Shown piece after piece: positions 1 through 8,417 of a stretch of DNA of 64,000 nucleotides. How positions within the stretch are numbered: the stretch's first letter is position 1; every line of letters starts with the position of its first letter. The DNA comes from Melieria omissa (taxonomy: Eukaryota; Arthropoda; Insecta; Diptera; Ulidiidae), in the NCBI GenBank assembly GCA_963971225.1, contig OZ020270.1, positions 18,957,488 through 19,021,487 of the forward strand, read 5' to 3'. Under the pieces are notes generated by a model. The model did not search any database, was not told where the DNA came from, and saw nothing but the letters and a program-made list of their open reading frames with translations. The position numbers and the translations under genes are program-made.

Positions 1-868
1 TTTACTTGTGCAATGATTGAGTACGTTCCCTTTCGGTTGCGATAACTGATTTCATCTTTGATTGGTTGCGAAATCGGAATGTGTGTCCCATCGACACACC
101 CTAGCACAAAGGGAAAAGGATTGAAGCGTAGTGTTGAAAATTCTTCACTGACTCGCTTTTGTTCAGCTGCAGTCTTTGGAAATTTTATAACATCTCCCTT
201 TAAGCGGCAAATCATCTTTATTATTTTAACAAACATTTTATGTGCAAGACCAATTGCCACATCAAAACGATCGCTGACATCTCTAAATGAACAATTATTG
301 CTAAGTTTCCAAATCGTTATTTGTAATGCTTTTGCTAAAGAAATTCCAATGCGCCCAGTTGTGAATGAACGCCACCAAGGTCTTATCATAAACTGAAATT
401 TCTGAAAAATAATAATATTACTTATTTTCCATTTAACATTTAGTAATAAATACCATAAATGTGCTCTTTTTCATTCGAAAATGAGAGTAAAATACGTCGT
501 CCTGCATACTCTCAATAGTTTTGCAAAACTTGGACGTTTTCGGGATTTTTCTTTTTCGATTGCGCTCAATTGCCAATGCGATACGTCGACGCTTTCTTTT
601 ATTTAGAAAGTTTCTAATTAACGTGGTGTTGCTGCCTTTCTTCGCATCAACCACTTCGAGAGCAGTTTTCAATAAAAAAGCGCAGGATTGCTGCAGATTC
701 ATTTTACACAAAGCAACGAAACACACGACAAAGTATTTATGCGTTCATAAAGGTTTAAAAATGTCATTGCATTATTTGACAGCGCAGTGTTGCAATGCAG
801 TATTGCTTTGCCTTGTAAGCGCAACTGTTTGCAGTGTTGCTTTGCAACCTGCGTTTATGAAGTCAGCC
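1..868. mobile_element. PIF/Harbinger element, copy A (right part only)
   Basis: Right-hand part of the Harbinger element, cut by the window start inside nuclease intron 2. It ends at 868 with GAAGTCAGCC and is followed by ACT (869-871), the 3-bp target duplication seen around the other copies. The terminal inverted repeat is about 39 bp, starts GGCTGACTTCATAAACGCAG, and pairs with the left ends at 6358, 21659 and 29468 with one mismatch. Confidence 0.85.
6..726 (-). pseudogene. Harbinger nuclease, copy A, exons 1-2 (partial)
   Basis: Part of a HARBI1-like DDE nuclease. Inferred exon 1 is 454-726 and exon 2 is 6-401; the intron between them (402-453) begins GTATTT and ends TTTCAG, and both exons are whole multiples of three. 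Exon 1 encodes a basic N-terminus; exon 2 encodes the block with VDGTHI, whose Asp is the first catalytic residue of the family. The third exon lies outside the window. No stop is seen in the part that is present. Family assignment is secure; exon limits are inferred from agreement between the four copies. Confidence 0.75.
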
Positions 869-892
869 ACTCTCTCTCTTTGCACGGCACTG

Positions 893-2230
893 CCACAGAT
901 AACTCATCATATAGATGTCCAGCCTCATACGACGAAAACGGCACAAAAATTTCAAGCTCTGAGTTACAGCTTTTTCCGCAAAGCTTTTTTACGCACACAA
1001 CTGCATGTGCTCATCCAGAACTTTTGCCGGATTGAATTAATTTATAATTTCTTTTCTTGCTTGCTGATATTTTTTTCTGCAACATACATTTATGATTTTA
1101 GCTACGACGACCACGTACTGTATTTGGTGTAACAGGTAGACAGCACGTCAGATATCCGTAATTTCTTTTTCGTAAATTTCGCCTCGGGTTCAAGGCTGGG
1201 CGAGGAAGCAAAATTTTTCTTAACATTTAACGCTTTTTTTTAGAAACCTTTTTAATCGGTTATACCGGAAATGAATAATGTGTTCAAAAAATGTGATATA
1301 AATGAATCGGCACTAAAAATTTTGTGCATGATCAAAGAATATAAAGAAAATAATTTTCTTTGGCATGATACATACACATCGTTGCTAAGGCAACGCATTG
1401 TCAATAGCTGCGGCGCCAGCAGGTCTATCCTCTGCGTCGGCGTAACTGTATTGCGACAATGAAGTGACCGCTGAACAATTACATTCGTTTTGGAATATTT
1501 GCCGATCTTTTCATTTTTTTTTGCGAAAAGCAAGTGCCTGGGCGTACCCATCAACAAATTAAAGGGGGCAAGACATAACTACATTTCCGAATTCAGAATA
1601 TAAAATTCAAATAGAATAGAATATAGATTTCTGAGCATATGTATATAAAATATAGAATTATGTAGGGGGAGCTACCCTCCTCTACCCATACCTAGGTACG
1701 CCCATGCGCGCCTGTCATCATCAACCGAATCTTTTTGCTGTATGGTTGTTTGTAACCGTATGCTGCGCTTGGTTGATTGATTTTAAAACTTGCGAACAAT
1801 TATATGTGTCTCCAAAACCAAACAATTCACTAATCAAGAGATCTAGAAACCAAATAAATTGTTCATTCATCTTTTTTTCAGGGTCGTAAAAAAAGGAATA
1901 TATATTTAAAAAGAAGCCATTAAAAAATTTTTGGCGGCTACAGTGAGGATTGAACCGCGAGCTCGTCGTCCGAGACACTCCCGCTTACGCGTTTGACCAT
2001 CAACACTCAATCCCGACTGGCTGCTTAAACGGTGTGATAAGAGACAAGCGCCGTTTTGACTAGAAAATCACATATTTCTGTATCTCAAAACAGAGTACAA
2101 TGCGTGTGAAGCGGTGTTTGTGTGAGTGACATTAGAGGCCAAAAAGCTCTTATCGGAGGCCAAATTTGTCGAACTTTTTGACACATTTTTTCCTTGGCCG
2201 CTGGACATCTATATGATGAGTTATCTGTGG
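893..2230. mobile_element. Element X, copy 1: 1338-bp TIR element of unknown superfamily
   Basis: Inserted in the P-related part of the unit. It is bounded by 31-bp perfect inverted repeats starting CCACAGATAACTCATCATAT and flanked by the 5-bp duplication CACTG (888-892, 2231-2235). The empty site is seen in Harbinger unit D near 31588-31610. A second copy lies at 32270-34928 in the other orientation. No recognisable transposase is encoded; the interior has a tRNA-like segment and AT-rich sequence. A 5-bp duplication is known for Transib, but no RAG1-like core is present, so it is probably non-autonomous. Confidence 0.85.
1933..2013 (-). other. tRNA-like segment with Pol III A and B boxes in element X copy 1
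   Basis: On the minus strand a B-box match GGTTCAATCC (1947-1956) lies 31 bases downstream of an A-box-like TGGTCAAACGCG (1988-1999), the order and spacing of an internal Pol III promoter. The cloverleaf does not fold well (T and anticodon stems fail), so I do not call a functional tRNA. The same segment is kept in the second X copy at 33795-33876. Confidence 0.45.
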
Positions 2231-2803
2231 CACTGCACTGCACTGGCTCAGTGCAAACAGATCGAATCAGAGCTGCCAGCGAAGAAAAGCAAAACATGTG
2301 TGTGCATGACATATGAGGGCTGAGTCTTTGTTGCTTTATAACATTAGTGTGTGCGAACACACTAAAGGCAATGCACAGTAAAGGCAATGAAATTTACTGC
2401 AATGACACTGAATGCAGTAAGTAAGGCACAAATTTGCGTACAGTGTTGCCGCTGAAAATTTTTAAAAAGTCGCAAAAAAAGTGTCACAGCCAAAAAAAAA
2501 GTGTCATCAAGTGATTCAACTTTTTATACCATTTATACTCGAATATATAAATTAAATGCTTACGACTTGCTTTGTCAGATGCCAATTTTATTCTGCCTTT
2601 CTCGTGCTCATCATACCAAGCATCACACACCGCATTGTAGTTTGCGGTAAACTGCAACAACCATTTATCATTGGTGAACCGATTCACCGAGCCGCATTCC
2701 GGTTTAAAGCCTCTACTGCGACAACCCTTGTGGCAATAAATGGCAGACATGCTCAATAAATAAATGCATGTCTTACGTTTTATGGAGGTGGCGCTATTTA
2801 TTT

Positions 2804-3026
2804 GACATACGGTAGCACGATTTCCTGCAAGATTCGTACACATACACATCGATCCATCGTTTTCTTGATCAAATAAATAGCGCCACCTCCATAAAACGTA
2901 AGACATGCTGAATAAATAAATGCATGTCCTACGTTTTATGGAGGTGGCGCTATTTATTTGATCAAGAAAACGATGGATCGATGTGTATGTGTACGAATCT
3001 TGCAGGAAATCGTGCTACCGTATGTC
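2804..3026. repeat. Long palindrome inside the hAT element
   Basis: Two arms of about 100 bp (2804-2905 and 2922-3026) are near-perfect reverse complements around a short centre at about 2906-2921. The right arm is the start of the Tc1-like coding fragment, so the palindrome is an inverted duplication of transposon sequence. About 50 bp at 2755-2805 is also a direct repeat of 2911-2960. Confidence 0.8.
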
Positions 3027-3230
3027 CGTGAAAAAACGCCAATGCTTTGGGTCTTCCAACAGGATTATAACCTAAAGCATACAAGAATGGTCGCACGAAA
3101 GGGGCTTCGCAAGAGCAGGATTAGGGTTATAGAATGGCTCGCACAATCACCAGACTTCAATATAATTAAAAATTTGTGGTGTGACGTGAAGAGAGCAGTT
3201 GCTCACAATAATCTTTTAAATAATAATTAA
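2958..3230 (+). pseudogene. Tc1-like transposase C-terminal fragment
   Basis: The 90-residue frame reads VFQQDYNLKHT and WLAQSPDFNIIKNLWCDVKR, which match the second and third catalytic blocks of Tc1 transposases (FQQDN..KHT and W.AQSPDLNPIENLW). Here the final Glu of ENLW is Lys, and the Asn after QQD is Tyr, so the active site is damaged. The rest of the transposase is missing. A Tc1-type terminus (GACCGCAACTG before TA) is visible near 3648-3660. It is a dead fragment carried inside the hAT element. Confidence 0.7.
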
Positions 3231-3825
3231 CTTTGAGAAGCAGTAGACCACGCCCCTAGAGAAAGATATGAAAATTTGGTTATTTCAATGCATCGGCTCT
3301 GTGCTGCAGTAATAGCCAAACAACAGTCACGCAACTAAATATTAATTTGAAGAAACATTACGTTATTACTATTTAACCACAAAATCTTTTAAAATGAAAC
3401 ACAATTGTTGCTTCATTTTTATGAAAGTAAAGCGAACTACTATTTTTTTGACCGTCCATATTTTGGAGCTTTTGACGCATTTAATTTAAATCAAACCAAA
3501 CTGAGTTTAATTCTTAAGTTTTCTTTTATGATTGCATTGTTAACACATATAACTTGTTAAAAAAAATACAAAAAAAATATTTGTAAAAAAAAGCAGATTC
3601 TTTTTTCTTATTTTTCTTTTCGTTGTACGCGTACTACTATTATTTTGACCGCAACTGTATAAACTTTTTGATCAAAAAAAGGGGGCAAAAGTGGCAAGAT
3701 TTTGATGAAAAGTGTCAAAATAAGCCTATTTTTAAAAAGTCGGTGTCAGGTGGCATCGGTTTCCAAAAAGAGCCAATTTGACACTTTAGTCGCACAACGG
3801 CAACACTGTTTGCGTACCAGCGCAG

Positions 3826-4526
3826 CATGATGAAATTATAAAGGTGAGTTCTTCATTGACAGAAAACTGAAAAAATTGGTTGACATTCTGTCTTATAGAA
3901 ACGTCGATGAAAAGAATGTTGTTTAAACAAAAAGGGGGAAAAAATTTCAGCATTCATTTCTATAGGCGATACAAATAAAAATGTTGCTTTCCTTTAATCG
4001 TTATATTGACTTTGAAATTTGGTATCACTGTAATTTCAATTGTCAAAAAACATCAGATTTTTCAAACCGTTGTGCAAATTTTAAAAAAGGCCAAGCTCTA
4101 GCTGCTCATTGTGCCACAGCGCACTTCAAAATCGCGCTAAATTTTATCACGTCCCTCAAAACGAGCAATGCAGAGATGTGTGGAGCAAAGTAGGTGGCGT
4201 AGAGCTAAGCAAATGTGCGCGGGTTTGCGAAAATCACTTTGAAGAAGCTGATTTTTAAATGTCGCATTCATTTTAGAATAAAATATTTAAATATAAAGAT
4301 AAAAAATAATCAATATAAAAAATCAAATAAAATGCGCAAAATAATAAACTAACCTTAAACCTTTTGCTACAATCACTATTTATTAATTTGTATTTGAAAC
4401 TTTTAATTTACTTCGTCGTTTTCCCCCTTCTTTTGAAAGTGTACTACACAACATTGGTTCTCGTTGTATAAGACAGTGTCAAAAACAAGCTGTCAAGGAA
4501 GATCTCACCTTTATAATTGCATCATG
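3826..4526 (+). mobile_element. P-superfamily element, 701 bp, internally deleted
   Basis: The ends start CATGATGAAATTATAAAGG and, at the other end, CATGATGCAATTATAAAGG (inverted), close to the CATGATGAAAT start of the Drosophila P element. It is flanked by CCAGCGCAG (3817-3825 and 4527-4535), a 9-bp repeat that is compatible with the 8-bp P duplication plus one ambiguous base. The empty site occurs in units B and C. A THAP exon on the plus strand supports the assignment. No P transposase core is inside. Confidence 0.8.
4085..4258 (+). pseudogene. THAP (C2CH) zinc-finger exon of the P-like element
   Basis: The frame starting after a stop at 4082-4084 encodes the whole THAP pattern in about 55 codons: CSLC (C-x2-C), FYHVPQ, a central W, then CARVCENHF with the final Cys and His, and a stop TAA at 4256-4258. 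This is the sequence-specific DNA-binding domain of P-type transposases and THAP proteins. There is no ATG in the frame, so it was either spliced from an upstream exon or is dead. It lies inside the 701-bp P-like element, which gives the element's family independently of its ends. Confidence 0.75.
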
Positions 4527-4527
4527 C

Positions 4528-4731
4528 CAGCGCAGTAGGTCCCATACGCACTTCGGCTATTCGAACATATTCGCGATGACTTCGGCAAACTTCTCAATTC
4601 GAAGTCAGCTTTCATAATTTGCTTTATGTTGATGTGGTCAGTCGCACATCAACTGTGCGCTGTGATGATGTTACTGCTGCTGTTATGCGCCTTGCTTTCA
4701 GCGCAGCAGGTCCCATACGCACTTCGGCTAG
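4528..4731. repeat. Short direct repeat in the P-related part of the unit
   Basis: The motif starting CAGCGCAG and continuing GGTCCCATACGCACTTCGGC occurs at 4528-4560 and again at 4697-4730, about 170 bp apart. The pair is repeated in units B and C. Its role is unknown; it could be a promoter duplication or the mark of an old recombination. Confidence 0.6.
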
Positions 4732-4769
4732 CCCAAAATATTCGCAAAATTGTGTGCGTTGCCTTCACA

Positions 4770-5985
4770 CGCAATGAAATAATCAACCACCAAACAAAAG
4801 CAACAACACAATTTCACTTGTTCGCGCTTATTTTTGTGTGTATACCTTTTTTTCGTTGACGATCGCTTTTGCTTCAACAAATTTGCTGATGATGAAACTT
4901 CGACTGATGGACATATTTCTTGGTCGGTTATTTGCAGGTTATATGAATTGGATAAAAAGAATTCAACCCGCCTTTGTCCCAAATTGACAACAAAGCATAT
5001 TCATCCTAATTCATTTGAAAAAATGAAGGTTAAATACGCAACTCATATTTAGCAATACTGTATCCGCAGCCATAAAATCTTTCGTTGAAAATGGCTGTTA
5101 TAATGATTGCAAAGAAAAAGCTTCGTCCACAGCTATATTTATTGAAAAAACAAACAGACTTTTTGATTGTTTGAATAGCCATGTTCTTTTTGATAAAAAT
5201 CCTTTCCGATCAGCTCTTCGTGAGAATAACAATATCCAAAATTATTTGAAGGAAATGAAAAACTATGTCAAAAGTTGTCAGTATTCTAAAACTGTATACT
5301 GTTGAAATGATATAGTTTTATCAATTACTTCCGTTTTGTCTCTTTCACAAGATATCTGGGCGGAAAAATCCAATTTTCTTTTATTATCAAGACTTAATCA
5401 AGACCCGCTTGAAAATGTTTTTTATTTGGTAAGAAAAAGCGGAGTTACAAACAATAATCCTTCACTTTTTGAGTTTGACCATATTCTTGCGATAATGATC
5501 TCAATGAAAATAATAGCATTTAAGGCAGGAACCTTCAATTGTGAACCAACTGACGAAGGTTCATTTATAATAATTGACAATAATACCAGTTTGTTTGAAC
5601 ATATGAGTGATGGTTCCCTTCGTTATTCCTCTGGTTTCATATTGATGCAAACTATTGAAAAATTTGACTGTCATAACTGCAAAAAGTTAATAAAAGATGA
5701 GCTTTGTGATTTACAAAGAAACGAAATGTTTATATTTTTCAAAAATGTCAACTATTTTAACAGTAGTTTAAAACTAAAAGCTCCAATCGACTAATTTTTT
5801 TTGTTTCAAAAATCGTTTACAACACATTTCATACGTTTTTTAAGGAAAACCCTCATTCCTCCAATATAAAAAAGCTTTTGTACAATCTGTGTGTTGCAAA
5901 CGTAACAAAGTAGATGAATACAAACTGTGATTTTCAGAACCGTCTACTTGTTGGGAACATGAGCAATTTATATTAGACTAACTGA
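4770..5985 (+). pseudogene. P/THAP9-like transposase C-terminal remnant, unit A
   Basis: Plus-strand frames read KLTTKHIHPNSFEKMKVKYA, then FSNTVSAAIK, and later SRLNQDPLEN with NNNPSLFEF. These are characteristic of the catalytic and C-terminal parts of P-element/THAP9 transposases. It is broken by a frameshift near 5048-5052 and a TGA near 5303-5305, and the N-terminal half is absent. The same frameshift is in units B and C, so the break predates the tandem duplication. Unit A itself has no insertion in this stretch, unlike B and C. Confidence 0.78.
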
Positions 5986-6527
5986 CCCGGCACGTAGGCG
6001 GCACTGATCCCGCACGTAGGAAAATATTAATGTATGCTTATTGAAAGAAATGGCGAATAGGCGTTTGCTTCTTGCGTTCACAAAGTTACTTTTGAACCGC
6101 TTTTTCGTAGATTACGCTTGTATACCAACATATTCAGTGCTGTTGTCCGATATAATTTCAGGTAATTCTTTTCACCAACATATCCTGGTTCTGATGAAAA
6201 GTGCTCAAAGGGGCATCTTCGGCGAAAAGCCAGCAATTGTTTACTTAGTGTGTCCTTTTCATAGGACAAACATAGCAGTTGTCATTAAACCCACTTTTTT
6301 CTTATACATATCTATTAAAGAGTGCAATTGTGCATTTGAAAGCTGCTTGAAGACACTGGCTGACTTCATAAACGCAGTTTGCAAAGCAACACTGCATTGG
6401 ATAGAGTTCATAAACGCCATTGCCTTATTTTTGACAATGCATTGAGTTCATAAACGCATGGTAACCCTTTCCAATGCGCAACAGTTGCCGAATTTGTGCA
6501 TGGTTTCTATTTGTGTTGCTTTGTGTA

Positions 6528-6964
6528 AGTTAAGATTTGATCAAACACAGCAGTTACCTTCCACTATGTGGAATTTATAAAAAAGCTATTTAGTTAAGAT
6601 TTAATCAAACGCAGCAGTTACTTTCCACTATGTGGAATTTATAAAAAAGTGATTTTATTCTGCCGAAGGGCAACCGGTAGATTTTACAGTCAAATTACGA
6701 CTAACTAAATTTAATCCAACTGCCGCAGTCTTGCCGCTGTCACCATCGCCGTCGCTGCCGCCGTATTCGCTGAAGTCAGTGCCGGCACGCGCATCCGCTC
6801 GACGTTCCATAGCGCTGATGTAGCATTATTTGCCATGGTTGGTTATTGACCACCGCTGGCATGGTGGTATTGCCCGCGCTGTTATTTGAGAATTCCTGCC
6901 ACGGTCGTTCATTGTGTTGCGTGATGCGGGATGTGCGGGGTGTGGATATGCTTACGTGCTAACT
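6528..6964 (-). repeat. Errantivirus 3' LTR
   Basis: 437 bp, starting AGTTAAGATTTG and ending GTGCTAACT on the plus strand. It is the 3' LTR because the element reads on the minus strand. It contains a partial internal duplication of its first about 65 bp (6528 and 6591 onward). It appears identical to 13173-13609. Confidence 0.92.
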
Positions 6965-8403
6965 ACCCCCCCTCTTAAAGAGGAGCCGTCCTCGGCTTCT
7001 GTTAACACCTTTTTCAGTGCTGCTAGGCGATTACTGCGTTGCCTCCCAAGCATAACAAGTAGCCCTACTACAATTGCAGCAAGTATCCCGATTAGGAGGA
7101 TGGAGGTTCCCAATGACTGTGAAAAACGAGTTTGGACCAGGTCCCTTAAGCTCGCGATATGTGCCAAGTTTTTAATATGGAGGTTGTTCAAGTATGGGAG
7201 AGACAACCATGGGACATGTTCAGTGAGGTTAACTATTTGTGCTGGCGGGGCTTCAGGGTGTAGACGGGCAGTAGTCTTCCAGTTTGTAAAGGTAGTGCCG
7301 TTGATGGTAGCGTTTCTTTCGAAGGCGACCAGAAATGTGCCACGAACTATGGTCGTCGAATTGTTTCCATCGCGAACTTCTGCTGTCTGATCGTTCACCA
7401 CCACTAAGCCGTCATCGATTTCTTCAATAGGTGCAATGTGGTCGGCTGAGGACGTTTTACAAGCCGCAGAATGCTGGTTGAGCAGTTGTTGCACGCAGTA
7501 ACTCTTTTCGCATGGTTTGCAGAACGGCATAGCTATTGATTCCTTGCAGTCCGTCAAGGGGTGATAGACGTGGTCGCAGTTAGCCACTACATTTGTTTCT
7601 AGCATTACTATTTTGTGATCGTGGACAACGGGCAGGAGCCTAATCTTACTACAAATTTTCGTAATTTTTGGGTACTTAATTATAAAGTAAATACAGTTAT
7701 TATCTTGCAAAATTTTGAGTTTGGAAATACTTAATATGCTATTTATATTAACGTTGGCGGAGTGCTCAGCAACTATTAACCTCTCAGTTTCTTTATTTGC
7801 GAGGATAATTGGGTTAATTATATTTGCTTTCCCTAGAGTTACTGTGTAAATAATATTTTCGATGTCTGTTAGCATTGCTTTATTCCTGGCGGTAAGCAGT
7901 TCGAACAGGTTACCCGCGTTTACGTCCTTTTCCTTTGTCTCGTCAAGTAAGTTGTTCAGTCTTTGGGTCAACTCGTTTATCTTCATCTGTATTTCCGTGT
8001 TAATGACCATTTGCCGTTCATTCGCCTCTATGAGGGCTTGTTCCTTGGTCGCTGCGTCATTAAAGTCGTCGAAGTCCGGGGTCCCCGCAATGTACTTCAA
8101 CATTGTACCCAGGAAGTTAATGCTACGGGCTTGCCGGTGGTGAATTTTGAGGGTGTTTAATAGGTGGAAAATTCGGTCAATGTCAATTTGTACTATCTTC
8201 CTGATGGGAGAGTGAGGCAGATGGTCGAATAGGCTCTCTGTTTCGCGTGCCATGGTCTCATAGTCCGAGAGGTTAGTTCTGTGCAGTAAGAGGTCATACT
8301 GTTCGAAAATGGCCACGTCCCCGTTGGTGATCGGTATGTAGAAGGAATTGGTGTAGTTCAGTAGTTTCGCGTCGGCCGGTTGGGTTATAGCGAGGGTGAG
8401 GAA
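6952..8403 (-). CDS. env: Errantivirus env, fusion-glycoprotein-like
   Basis: A 454-residue open frame runs from 8316 down to a stop at 6952, which lies just inside the 3' LTR. It stays open upstream to about 8403, where an AG followed by a hydrophobic stretch suggests the splice acceptor and a signal-peptide region; env of this group is made from a spliced RNA, so the ATG is probably in an upstream exon. A Cys-rich segment lies in the middle and one hydrophobic membrane segment is near residues 400-420, followed by a basic tail. The arrangement matches insect errantivirus envelope proteins related to baculovirus F proteins. No internal stop is seen. Confidence 0.8.
   Translation of the reverse strand, partial: FLTLAITQPADAKLLNYTNSFYIPITNGDVAIFEQYDLLLHRTNLSDYETMARETESLFDHLPHSPIRKIVQIDIDRIFHLLNTLKIHHRQARSINFLGTMLKYIAGTPDFDDFNDAATKEQALIEANERQMVINTEIQMKINELTQRLNNLLDETKEKDVNAGNLFELLTARNKAMLTDIENIIYTVTLGKANIINPIILANKETERLIVAEHSANVNINSILSISKLKILQDNNCIYFIIKYPKITKICSKIRLLPVVHDHKIVMLETNVVANCDHVYHPLTDCKESIAMPFCKPCEKSYCVQQLLNQHSAACKTSSADHIAPIEEIDDGLVVVNDQTAEVRDGNNSTTIVRGTFLVAFERNATINGTTFTNWKTTARLHPEAPPAQIVNLTEHVPWLSLPYLNNLHIKNLAHIASLRDLVQTRFSQSLGTSILLIGILAAIVVGLLVMLGRQRSNRLAALKKVLTEAEDGSSLRGGVVST
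6965..6981 (-). other. Polypurine tract of the errantivirus
   Basis: On the minus strand the sequence AAGAGGGGGGGT directly precedes the 3' LTR. This is the expected primer for plus-strand DNA synthesis in reverse transcription. Confidence 0.75.
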
Positions 8404-8417
8404 CCTGGAAGTACAAA

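Larger units (their letters stand above)
2441..3808. mobile_element. hAT-type element, non-autonomous, 1368 bp
   Basis: Ends are CAGTGTTGCCG and its inverse CGGCAACACTG, flanked by the 8-bp duplication TTTGCGTA (2433-2440 and 3809-3816). The uninterrupted site is present in units B and C (near 17085 and 24400). The end sequence and 8-bp duplication are typical of the hAT superfamily. No hAT transposase is recognisable; the interior is taken up by a rearranged Tc1-like fragment and a long palindrome, so the element probably captured or received another transposon. Confidence 0.82.

Noticed and set aside
58..1132. Plus-strand frames over the Harbinger nuclease (also at 15071, 16477, 23332, 23795, 30783, 31222)
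   Set aside because: They are antisense shadows of the nuclease exons; the minus strand has the DDE motifs.
1933..2013. Functional tRNA gene
   Set aside because: Only the A and B boxes match; anticodon and T stems do not pair.
4626..4859. 77-residue frame with a hydrophobic start, repeated in units B and C, as a secreted peptide gene
   Set aside because: It runs into the P-transposase remnant in another frame, spans a direct repeat and has no family match; conservation again follows from duplication.
6041..6445. 134-residue frame found almost unchanged in three units (also 21342-21746 and 29151-29555)
   Set aside because: It crosses the Harbinger left end and target duplication, starts at a non-ATG codon and shows no family motif. 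Conservation is explained by the recent duplication.
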